Assembly: GCA_035463115.1 (NCBI GenBank)
Contig: DATHTO010000107.1
Location: 1-23,562 of the forward strand
Direction of reading: 5' to 3'
DNA: 23,562 nucleotides
DNA from: BPGL01 sp035463115
GTDB lineage: Bacteria; Actinomycetota; UBA4738; HRBIN12
The position numbers and the translations under genes were made by a program. The number at the start of each line of letters is the position of its first letter. Within the stretch, counting starts at the first letter, position 1. Shown here piece by piece: positions 17,468 to 23,562 of the stretch. The notes under the pieces were generated by a model. That model worked only from the letters and a program-made list of their open reading frames with translations, searched no databases and was not told where the DNA came from.

Positions 17468-17514
17468 CGTTCCCCTCCTCCGGTCGGGATGCCGTTTCCC
17501 GCCCAGGCGTGCGG

Positions 17515-17928
17515 TCACGCCTCGATCACGTCGTTCCGGATCCGGACCCGGCGCGCGGTCGAGAGCGCCTGGTACCCCTCGGGGTCGGCGACCTCGACGA
17601 CCGGCGTCACGATCCCGTAGATCTCCTCGGCGACGATCGCGCCGAGCGCCACGATCGGGTCGCCGTCGGCGAGCACGATGCCGGCTGGCGCGGTGCCCTC
17701 GCGGATCGCCTCGGCGAGGACGCTCGAGCTCGAGCTCGATCCCCGTCCCGCCGGCATCACGAGGATCCGGCCCGTGACGACGGCGCCGTGCTGGGGGTGG
17801 TGCACGTCGATCACGCGACCCGTCGCGGCATCGACGCCTCCCCAGAAGCTGAGGGGCTCCCCGAGGGTGAGGACGTCGCCGTCGGCGTCACCCGCCACGA
17901 GGACCCGCGTCGCCACGACGATCGTCAT
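17515..17928 (-). CDS. Aconitase X swivel domain (small subunit)
   Basis: A 137-residue protein matching the swivel (former DUF126) subunit of aconitase X, which forms one active site with the large subunit. The landmark stretches are LSFWGGVDAATGRVIDVHHP, TGRILVMPAGRGSSSSSSVL and DPIVALGAIVAEEIYG. The polyserine loop after GRG contains the proposed active-site serine. Its ATG overlaps the TGA of the large subunit (ATGA, 17928-17925), consistent with a 1:1 heterodimer made by coupled translation. Characterised AcnX enzymes dehydrate cis-3-hydroxy-L-proline (bacteria) or 5-phosphomevalonate (archaea). Most actinobacteria use the MEP route, so a hydroxyproline-type dehydratase is the likelier reading, but it is not proven. 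Confidence 0.93.
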   Translation of the reverse strand: MTIVVATRVLVAGDADGDVLTLGEPLSFWGGVDAATGRVIDVHHPQHGAVVTGRILVMPAGRGSSSSSSVLAEAIREGTAPAGIVLADGDPIVALGAIVAEEIYGIVTPVVEVADPEGYQALSTARRVRIRNDVIEA

Positions 17929-19196
17929 CCCGCGTCCCAGAAGCGATCGTCCCGCTGGATCCGCCCGTCGGCGGCCGAGCGCACGCACTCGTCGGTCGTT
18001 CCGAACACGACGTCGAAGCCGAGGTTCCCCGGGGCGTACCAGGCCCACTTCGCCGAGTCCGTCATCACGGAGCCGTCGATCCCGCCCAGGATCGGCGTCA
18101 GGTACGTGCACGTGTCGGTGACGACGCGGACGCCGGCGCCCTCGAGGGACGACGCAGCCTCGCCGAGCGCCTCGAGCACCGCCCTCGAGGTGTTCACGTA
18201 CATCGGAACCACGGGCGGCCCGTGTTCCTCGACCGCCGCGGCGAGCGCGAGCAGCTCGCGCACCGACGCGTGGGGCGTTCCGAGGCAGACGGCGCCGAGC
18301 TCGCGAGCACCCGTCGTGGTGAGCTCGTCGCGACCCAGCCGCAGATCCTCCAGATCGATCCGGATCTCATCGAGGCGCCCGGTGACGACGGCGTCGATCG
18401 TCGGCGCTTCGGGCGTGGAGCCCACGACGTGCAGGAGCCCGGCGGCCCCGGACGACGCAGCGGCGGCGCCGAGCGCCTTCAACCCGTCCTCCGGGAGCCC
18501 GGGCGGCAGGCCGACGATCACCGGGACGTGGTTGCCGATCCGCTTGCCGAGGACGTGCCCCAGCGCACCGAGCCCGGCCGTCGAGACGCCGATCCGCTCC
18601 GGCACTCCCTCGACGCGCACGACGAGCGTCGCGCGACGCCCCGCGTCGGTGTGCAGGCCGACCGCCGGCGCCCGCCCCGAGATCGCGCACGCGATGTCCA
18701 TGAAGTCGCCGTAGCGCTCGCTCCGCGCGCCGAGGACCGAGTTCGCGAAGACGATCGCGTTCGATTCGGCCCACGCGAGCTGGGCGCCGAACCGTGGCCG
18801 GGCCGGCAGCTGGTACGGGGCGCACGTCCAGGTGGGCCGGCACCCGAGCGCGACGTAGGCATCCATCAGTCGCCGCGCGTGCGCGGCACGGGCGGGTGGC
18901 ATGCGTACGAGACCGGGATGCAGCAGGTCGAGCGATCCGACGTTCAGGGTCGTCGTGACGGCGACCTCGCCGTCGACGTCCGCCAGTCGCTCGGCGAAGT
19001 CGAGGCCGGCCCGGCCGTGGTACAGGCATCCGTCGACGTGCGCGCCCTCGATGTCGAGGAGCGACGTCGCGCCCATCGCTTCGGCCGTCCGCGTGACGAC
19101 CCGCATCGCGAGGGCGGTCGCGCGCCCGTAATCGCCTGCCAGCATCGAACGGTCGGCGTCGGTCAAGGAGAGCGGCATCGCGGGGCAGTCTGTCAT
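17925..19196 (-). CDS. Aconitase X catalytic domain (large subunit)
   Basis: A 423-residue protein of the aconitase X family (former DUF521), a hydro-lyase bearing an Fe-S cluster. It opens with the family start LTDADRSMLAGDYG, followed by LLDIEGAHVDGCLYHG, TTTLNVGSLDLLHP, TCAPYQLPARP, WAESNAIVFANSVLGARSE, SGRAP and, near the C-terminus, VTDTCTYLTPI. The cysteines in TCAPY, IACAIS and VTDTC are candidate cluster ligands. The start is uncertain: ATG 19196 is used, GTG 19199 is one codon longer, and ATG 19178 (MPLSLTDAD) would be closest to the usual family N-terminus. The gene is the first of a minus-strand group of four (AcnX large, AcnX small, DUF6529, coiled-coil protein), with a 27-nt gap to the divergent Nfu-like gene. 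Confidence 0.92.
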   Translation of the reverse strand: MTDCPAMPLSLTDADRSMLAGDYGRATALAMRVVTRTAEAMGATSLLDIEGAHVDGCLYHGRAGLDFAERLADVDGEVAVTTTLNVGSLDLLHPGLVRMPPARAAHARRLMDAYVALGCRPTWTCAPYQLPARPRFGAQLAWAESNAIVFANSVLGARSERYGDFMDIACAISGRAPAVGLHTDAGRRATLVVRVEGVPERIGVSTAGLGALGHVLGKRIGNHVPVIVGLPPGLPEDGLKALGAAAASSGAAGLLHVVGSTPEAPTIDAVVTGRLDEIRIDLEDLRLGRDELTTTGARELGAVCLGTPHASVRELLALAAAVEEHGPPVVPMYVNTSRAVLEALGEAASSLEGAGVRVVTDTCTYLTPILGGIDGSVMTDSAKWAWYAPGNLGFDVVFGTTDECVRSAADGRIQRDDRFWDAG

Positions 19197-19210
19197 CACG
19201 GGTCGCTCCG

Positions 19211-19216
19211 TACGAT
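19211..19216 (+). promoter_or_regulatory. -10 box TACGAT, leaderless GTG start of the Nfu-like gene
   Basis: TACGAT, 7 nt, then GTG at 19224. An in-frame ATG at 19215 lies within the hexamer itself, so GTG is preferred. On the minus strand the overlapping TACGGA (19212-19207) has the same 7-nt spacing to GTG 19199 of the aconitase X gene, but lacks the final T. Confidence 0.45.
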
Positions 19217-19223
19217 GGCGGCC

Positions 19224-19727
19224 GTGACGCCGATCACGTGGGCGCTCGAGGCGGTGGCGAACCCGCGGAGCCTGCGCCTGCACGTCGCGCACGAGCTCAC
19301 GACGGCGACGATCGTGACGTGTCCGCCGGCGCACGCCGCGCCGCCGTTCGACGACGTCATCGGTCTCGACGCCGTCCGATCGATCGACCTCCATCGGTAC
19401 CGCGCCCGGTTCAACCTCGTGCCGGGGCCGGATCGGACGTCCGTGGCGGCCGACGCCGCGGGCCGCCTCGCTGCGGCCTGGGGCGAAGCGTCGGTGCTTC
19501 CGCCGGACGAGCTTCCGCGGGCGATCGCGGTCGATCGGCGCGGGGAGCGACGAGTCGCCGAGAGCCCCGAGATGGCGGTGGGCGATCCGCTCCTCGAGGC
19601 GATGTTCCGCGTCGACGGCGTGGCCGAGGCGATCGCCGGCGACGGGATCGTGCTGATCCGGCTGGGCCGGTTCTTCCGGTGGGACGCCGTCGGTCCGGCG
19701 ATCGCCGCAGCGGCGCGCGCCGCGTAG
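19224..19727 (+). CDS. Nfu N-terminal-domain-like protein, possibly two tandem copies
   Basis: A 167-residue protein. Its C-terminal third (114-167) follows the Nfu/NifU N-terminal domain (PF08712) pattern: SPEMAVGDPLLEAMFRVDGV, a strand AIAGDGIVLIRLG, and WDAVGPAIAAA. The start ANPRSLRLHVAHELT also matches the family's opening 'PNPNTLKF'. Between them, GLDAVRSIDLHRYRARFNLV followed by a helix could be a diverged first copy of the same strand-helix unit. It lacks the C-terminal CxxC domain of true Nfu scaffolds and has a single cysteine (C33), so it cannot hold an Fe-S cluster in the usual way. It is divergent from an Fe-S enzyme, aconitase X. The role is unknown. Confidence 0.65.
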   Translation: MTPITWALEAVANPRSLRLHVAHELTTATIVTCPPAHAAPPFDDVIGLDAVRSIDLHRYRARFNLVPGPDRTSVAADAAGRLAAAWGEASVLPPDELPRAIAVDRRGERRVAESPEMAVGDPLLEAMFRVDGVAEAIAGDGIVLIRLGRFFRWDAVGPAIAAAARAA

Positions 19728-19749
19728 GCCGTGACGCTGCGGCGCCCCG

Positions 19750-21681
19750 TCAGACCGGCGGCGGGAGTCCGATGTCGACGCCGTCGCCGGTGTACGTCGT
19801 CGATCCGAACCTCGCCGGGTCGACGTCGCGCAAACGCGCGAGCCAGTCGACCGAGAACACGGCCGCGAACTGCCGCTGGTCGAGGAGGTCCTGTTGGATC
19901 GCGTCCCGCGGCACGTACGGGCCGATGTTCTGTCGGTACCGCAGATCCCGGATGAACGCCGCGACGTCATCCACGTCGGCGCCCGCGTCCCAGAGCGTGT
20001 CGGCGTGCAGGTACACCTCGTGCGGGTAGACGCCCTGAACGGCGTCGAACAGCCCGCCGAACTCGCCCTCGATCAGCGATCCGAGCTGGATCGGATCGAG
20101 CCGCACGCCGTCGACGACGTCCGGGATCGGGCACTGCCCGTGGTCGGCCGTCACGAAGACGACGTACTCGCCCGGGAACCGGTCCTCGAGCATCCGGACG
20201 AGGCGCCCGAGCTGCGCGTCGACCTCCCCGAGCACGAGCTCCTCCCAGGGTGATGCCATGCCGTACACGTGCCCCGCGTAGTCGGGTGCCTTGTACGTGG
20301 TGTACAGCAGGTCCGTGTGGCCCGTCGTTCCGATCGGTTCGCTGTCGAACGTCGCCTCCATCAAGTCACCCTGGTAGGTGACGACGGGGGGGCTGCAGCA
20401 GTCGGCCTGCCGCTGTGACGGGTCGAACGCGCGGTCGACGTCGAGCGGCGTGAACGACGAGCGGTACCGGTCGAGTCGCTCGATGCCGGGCACGCGGTTC
20501 GGCAGCCGGAAGCGCTCGGGATGGTGCGGCGCCCACGCCCGCGAGAACTCGTCGAAGTAGACGCCGACGGGGGGCTCCGATCGGCCGAGGCCACCGTGAC
20601 CGAGCATCCCGAGGTGCCAGACCTGGTAGCCGATCTCGCCGACCCACGCTTCACCGCCGCTCTCGTCGTAGGCGACGTCGGCGAGCGTCGACAGCAGGAT
20701 GTCGGCGGGGTCGGCGTCGCCCGCGCCTCCGTACGCCTTGCGGACGTCGGCGCCGTCGCGGATGTTGTGGCCGGTGATGCCGTGCTTCCACGGGAACGCG
20801 CCCGTGCCGATCGTCGCGTGGGCGCACGCCGTGATCGCAGGGAACGAGCCGACGATCGCGTTGCGGTAGTTGGCACCGTTCCGCATCAGGCTGCGGAGCT
20901 CCGGCCAGGCGTTCGGCCACGTGTTGAGCACGTTCCAGCCGCCGCCGTCGATCACGTACGTGACGACGACCTTCGGACGGCGCCCCGTCGTGCGGAGTGA
21001 CGGCAGCACGCGCCCGTCGCGGCCGTTCGGCCACGCCTGCAGGCCGGCGAGCGTCGCCGTCGTGGGGGCGAGGTCGGCGAGGCTGACGCGCTCCTCGCTG
21101 TCCGACGGTTCGATCACGCCCGGGCCGTACGCGACGAGCGGGATGCGCTGCAGGTACATCCAGATGCTCGCGTGGCTCGTCCGACGGTCCATCGGGATCA
21201 GTGAGAGCGATTCCTCGGGGTAGTTCGACGAGTTGAACGGCGCGAGCACGAGCTGGAGTTCGCCCGAACGGTCGGGGTGGTACGCGCGTCGGACGAGCTC
21301 CATGTAGTCGGCCCCGAGGCGCGAGGCGCCGGCGTCCTGGGCCGCGACGGCGTCGACGCGCGTGACGGTCTTCGCGACGCGCGCGATCGCGGCGCCGGCC
21401 GCCACCGCGGCGAGCCCACCGGCGCCCGTGAGCACGAGGAACCGACGGCGCCCGGCATCCGACGGGCCGGCAGGCGACGGCCCGGCATGCGACGGCCCGG
21501 CATCCGACGGCCCGTCGGGCCGCGAGCGGCGGGTTCCGAGCCACACGGCGACCACGCCGATCGCCCAAACCACGAGTCCCGTGGCGACGCCCGCGACGAT
21601 GCTGCCCTGGGCGGTCACGAGCAGCGCCGCGACGCCTCCGAGCAGCGCGAAGACGATCAGGATCGGGGAGGGGCGGACCAC
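19750..21681 (-). CDS. Membrane-anchored alkaline-phosphatase-superfamily hydrolase
   Basis: A 643-residue protein with an N-terminal membrane part and a large extracytoplasmic hydrolase domain. Two helices (about 5-24 and 28-47) are followed by a short Gly-Pro-Ser repeat linker, then RRRFLVLTG and a third hydrophobic segment. The hydrolase contains VIDGGGWNVL (metal-binding Asp), GSFPAITACAHATIGTG (nucleophile region of the phosphodiesterase/nucleotide pyrophosphatase type), KHGITGHNI and TADHGQCPIP (DHG metal site). It probably cleaves phosphate or phosphodiester bonds outside the membrane; substrate unknown. The start is GTG at 21681, because a GATGAT box (21693-21688) lies 6 nt upstream and the longer ATG version adds 23 residues with no membrane or family signal. 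Confidence 0.82.
   Translation of the reverse strand: MVRPSPILIVFALLGGVAALLVTAQGSIVAGVATGLVVWAIGVVAVWLGTRRSRPDGPSDAGPSHAGPSPAGPSDAGRRRFLVLTGAGGLAAVAAGAAIARVAKTVTRVDAVAAQDAGASRLGADYMELVRRAYHPDRSGELQLVLAPFNSSNYPEESLSLIPMDRRTSHASIWMYLQRIPLVAYGPGVIEPSDSEERVSLADLAPTTATLAGLQAWPNGRDGRVLPSLRTTGRRPKVVVTYVIDGGGWNVLNTWPNAWPELRSLMRNGANYRNAIVGSFPAITACAHATIGTGAFPWKHGITGHNIRDGADVRKAYGGAGDADPADILLSTLADVAYDESGGEAWVGEIGYQVWHLGMLGHGGLGRSEPPVGVYFDEFSRAWAPHHPERFRLPNRVPGIERLDRYRSSFTPLDVDRAFDPSQRQADCCSPPVVTYQGDLMEATFDSEPIGTTGHTDLLYTTYKAPDYAGHVYGMASPWEELVLGEVDAQLGRLVRMLEDRFPGEYVVFVTADHGQCPIPDVVDGVRLDPIQLGSLIEGEFGGLFDAVQGVYPHEVYLHADTLWDAGADVDDVAAFIRDLRYRQNIGPYVPRDAIQQDLLDQRQFAAVFSVDWLARLRDVDPARFGSTTYTGDGVDIGLPPPV
21455..21514 (+). 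repeat. Four tandem 15-bp repeats in the phosphatase linker
   Basis: Four consecutive 15-mers of the type GCATSCGACGGSCCG (21455-21469, 21470-21484, 21485-21499, 21500-21514) differ at one to four positions. On the minus strand they encode GPSDA, GPSHA, GPSPA and GPSDA, a flexible linker between the transmembrane pair and the hydrolase. The copy number could vary by slippage. Confidence 0.85.
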
Positions 21682-21687
21682 GCAGCC

Positions 21688-21693
21688 ATCATC
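21688..21693 (-). promoter_or_regulatory. -10-like GATGAT before the phosphatase gene
   Basis: Read on the minus strand, GATGAT is followed by GGCTGC and the GTG start at 21681. The spacing matches the other leaderless starts; the first base departs from TANNNT. Confidence 0.3.
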
Positions 21694-21828
21694 GCAGACC
21701 GTCTGCTCGCCCGAGCCCGGGCGGAGGCATCCTTCGCATGGTCGCCACATCGCGTCGTCGGCTCGGACGTGCGAGGCTCCGTGGGCTCCGCGCGAGCGCG
21801 GGCAGCTGCCGAGGAGGAGGAGGGCGAC

Positions 21829-22491
21829 GTGTCGTCGTTACGGGCCGTGATGCTCAACTGCACGCTCAAGCCGTCACCGGAGGTCTCGAACACCGAGGCG
21901 CTGATGCGCAACGTGAAGACGTGGTGGGACGGGATGGACGTCGGGACGGAGATCGTTCGGGTGGTCGATCACCGGGTCAGGTTCGGCGTGAGCTCCGACG
22001 AGGGCGACGGGGACGAGTGGCCGCTGATCCTCGAGAAGGTCAAGGCAGCCGACATCATCTGCATCGGCACGCCGATCTGGTTCGGTGTCCGCGGATCGGT
22101 CGCCCAGATGGTGATCGAGCGGCTCGACGGGACGTACAACGAGCGGAACGCCGCCGGTCAGTACCCCCTCTACAACAAGGTCGGATGCGTCGTCGTGACG
22201 GGGAACGAGGACGGCGCGCACGCAGCCGCCGAGACGACGCTCTTCAACCTCTCGCACCTGGGCTGCACGATCCCGCCGAACGCCGACACGTACTGGGTCG
22301 GCGACGCGGGGCCGGGGCCGAGCTACATCGAGGCCGGCGGCGACCACCATGCGTACACGCAGCGCACGACGCGCTGGATGGCGCACAACGCCGTGCACCT
22401 CGCTCGGATACTGAAGGCGACGCCGATCCCGGCGGAGGGCAACACGTTCGACGACGACGAGGCCCACACGGGTCCCGCCCACATCGGCTGA
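21829..22491 (+). CDS. NAD(P)H-dependent FMN reductase / flavodoxin-fold protein
   Basis: A 220-residue flavodoxin-like fold protein. The FMN phosphate loop is LNCTLKPSPEVSNTEAL (about 8-24), matching the 'N-x-S-x(n)-S-N-T' loop of NADPH-dependent FMN reductases. The second FMN contact, GTPIWFGVRGSVAQMVIERL, and the third strand, GCVVVTGNEDGAHAAAETTL, follow in order. Such proteins reduce flavins, quinones or drugs; the true substrate is not visible. GTG at 21829 is the start because a run of GAGGAGGAGGAGG (21811-21823) forms a strong ribosome binding site 5-6 nt before it. The 147-nt gap upstream to the divergent phosphatase gene contains no other clear ORF. The stop is 6 nt from the opposing gene's stop. 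Confidence 0.87.
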   Translation: MSSLRAVMLNCTLKPSPEVSNTEALMRNVKTWWDGMDVGTEIVRVVDHRVRFGVSSDEGDGDEWPLILEKVKAADIICIGTPIWFGVRGSVAQMVIERLDGTYNERNAAGQYPLYNKVGCVVVTGNEDGAHAAAETTLFNLSHLGCTIPPNADTYWVGDAGPGPSYIEAGGDHHAYTQRTTRWMAHNAVHLARILKATPIPAEGNTFDDDEAHTGPAHIG

Positions 22492-22497
22492 TCGCGG

Positions 22498-23562
22498 CTA
22501 CGCGCGCTTGCGTTCCAGGTCGAGGAACGGGAGGTTCACGACGTGGGCGTCGACGTTCCCCCGCTCGCCTTCGACGCTGTACTCCACGGCGAGCCGTGTT
22601 CCGAGGCGCTCGAACGCAGCTTCGACGGATCCGAACGCGATCATCTTCTTCAGCGTCGGGCTCCAGACCATCGACGTGGCGCGACCGATCTGCCTGCTCT
22701 CGCGGTAGACCGGCACGGGGTCGCGCTGCACGAACGGGCTGATCATCGGCGCGAGGCCGTGCTTCGCGAACATGCCTTCGATCCCGGCCCACTCGAGCTC
22801 GAGACCGACGAGGCGGCGTGGCGGTCCGCCCGCGGCCTGTTCGGCCAGCAACGCGCGCCGCCCGTTGAAGTCCGAGGCCTTGCCGAACGCGACGAACCGC
22901 CCGAGGCCGATCTCGAACGGGGAGTACGTCTGCTCCTCGGAGATCGCGTGCCGGGCACTCGTGTACTCGACCTCGATCAGGATCAGGCCGGCCTCGACGC
23001 GGGAGACGTCGAGCGCGTTGATCCCCGCCGCGCGGATCCCGTACGCCTCGCCGACCTCGAACAGTCGATCCCACACCCGGAGCGCGTCCTCGGCCGGCAT
23101 GAACAGCTCGTAGCCGTGGTCGCCCGTGTAGCCGGTCCGCGTGACGTCGACCTCGACGCCCGCGATGGACGAGAGCCGCCTGCGGAAGTACCGCACGTCC
23201 TCCCACGTCTCGTCCGTCGCCGCCTCGAGCACGGGTCGCGTGAGACGCCCCTGGAGGGCGAGGCCCGCCGTCCCTTCGCTGACGTCGTCGATCGTCACGT
23301 CGAGGTCGGTCGCGTTCAGGACGAACCACCGGTAGCACGGGTCCGCGGCCGTCACCCGGTACGACGTCTCCGTGAGGCGCGTGAGGGTGCCGTCGTCGAT
23401 GACCTTGCCCTCCTCGTCGCACCACGGCGTGTACGACACCTGGTTCACCTGGAGCTTCGAGACGTCACGCGTCATCACGCGATCGAGCAGCCGCGTGGCG
23501 TCCGGGCCCGAGATCACGTACTTGTACAGAGGCGTGATGTCGATGACGGCCGCGGCCTCGCG
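22498..23562 (-). CDS. GcvT-family aminomethyltransferase (5' truncated)
   Basis: The last 354 residues of a folate-dependent aminomethyl/methyltransferase; the start lies beyond the window, probably only a few dozen residues further. The first visible residues AAAVIDITPLYKY match the T-protein N-terminus 'a-V-x-D-x-S', followed by SGPDATRLLDRVMTRDV, the folate-binding-fold opening. VSYTPWCDEEGKVIDDGTL, TRTGYTGDHGYEL and EAGLILIEVEY are conserved GcvT stretches. The C-terminal domain (GRATSMVWSPTLKKMIAF) is the glycine-cleavage T-protein barrel. The YTSARHAI insertion and overall pattern suggest a GcvT paralogue, a one-carbon demethylase-type enzyme, rather than the canonical glycine cleavage T protein. 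No gcvH or gcvP is in view, so the substrate is open. Confidence 0.88.
   Translation of the reverse strand, partial: REAAAVIDITPLYKYVISGPDATRLLDRVMTRDVSKLQVNQVSYTPWCDEEGKVIDDGTLTRLTETSYRVTAADPCYRWFVLNATDLDVTIDDVSEGTAGLALQGRLTRPVLEAATDETWEDVRYFRRRLSSIAGVEVDVTRTGYTGDHGYELFMPAEDALRVWDRLFEVGEAYGIRAAGINALDVSRVEAGLILIEVEYTSARHAISEEQTYSPFEIGLGRFVAFGKASDFNGRRALLAEQAAGGPPRRLVGLELEWAGIEGMFAKHGLAPMISPFVQRDPVPVYRESRQIGRATSMVWSPTLKKMIAFGSVEAAFERLGTRLAVEYSVEGERGNVDAHVVNLPFLDLERKRA

Noticed and set aside
21455..21514. CRISPR-like array
   Set aside because: The four 15-bp units are directly adjacent without spacers and lie in frame inside a coding linker.

Overview
The window is a gene-dense, very GC-rich stretch of bacterial chromosome. 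Third codon positions are almost all G or C. The core gene order secA – prfB – ftsE – ftsX – smpB, with the tmRNA gene ssrA close by, is that of the Actinomycetota. Many genes start with a TANNNT -10 box only 6-9 nt before the start codon, which means leaderless mRNAs, also an actinobacterial habit. The tmRNA tag (ANDEYALAA) and the large YfhO-like gene between prfB and ftsE suggest a deep-branching, non-streptomycete lineage, but I cannot place it further. I see no phage, insertion sequence, CRISPR or transfer signature.

Layout. 1-3366 (+): the end of a ferric-reductase-like flavoprotein, a 29-residue membrane peptide, an AlsS-like acetolactate synthase, and an MFS transporter overlapping it by 4 nt. 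3557-6313 (+): secA. 6327-6779 (-): a GNAT acetyltransferase. 6803-7922 (+): prfB, interrupted by its programmed +1 frameshift. 7919-10348 (-): a YfhO-like membrane protein. 10448-12535 (+): ftsE, ftsX, smpB. 12559-13992 (+): a PLP-dependent decarboxylase-fold enzyme. 14017-15441 (+): a DUF2254 membrane protein. 15482-15830 (+): tmRNA. 15909-16778 (+): a 3-hydroxyisobutyrate-dehydrogenase-family enzyme. 16779-19196 (-): two gene pairs, aconitase X large and small subunits followed by a DUF6529 membrane protein and a small membrane/coiled-coil protein. 19224-19727 (+): an Nfu N-domain-like protein. 19750-21681 (-): a membrane-anchored alkaline-phosphatase-superfamily hydrolase. 21829-22491 (+): an FMN reductase/flavodoxin-fold protein. 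22498-23562 (-): a GcvT-family aminomethyltransferase running off the window.

How they work together. The central 12 kb is housekeeping. SecA drives protein export. FtsEX couples division to cell-wall hydrolysis. RF2, SmpB and tmRNA cover translation termination and ribosome rescue. The right third is metabolic/redox accessory content, and the aconitase X pair shares a 27-bp divergent promoter region with the Nfu-like gene. There is no gene-free stretch longer than 300 bases. The longest gaps (3367-3556 and 21682-21828) hold a hairpin, promoter-like motifs and ribosome binding sites only.

No clear new multi-gene system is visible. The best leads are the AcnX / Nfu-like / DUF6529 neighbourhood and the widespread leaderless promoter grammar.
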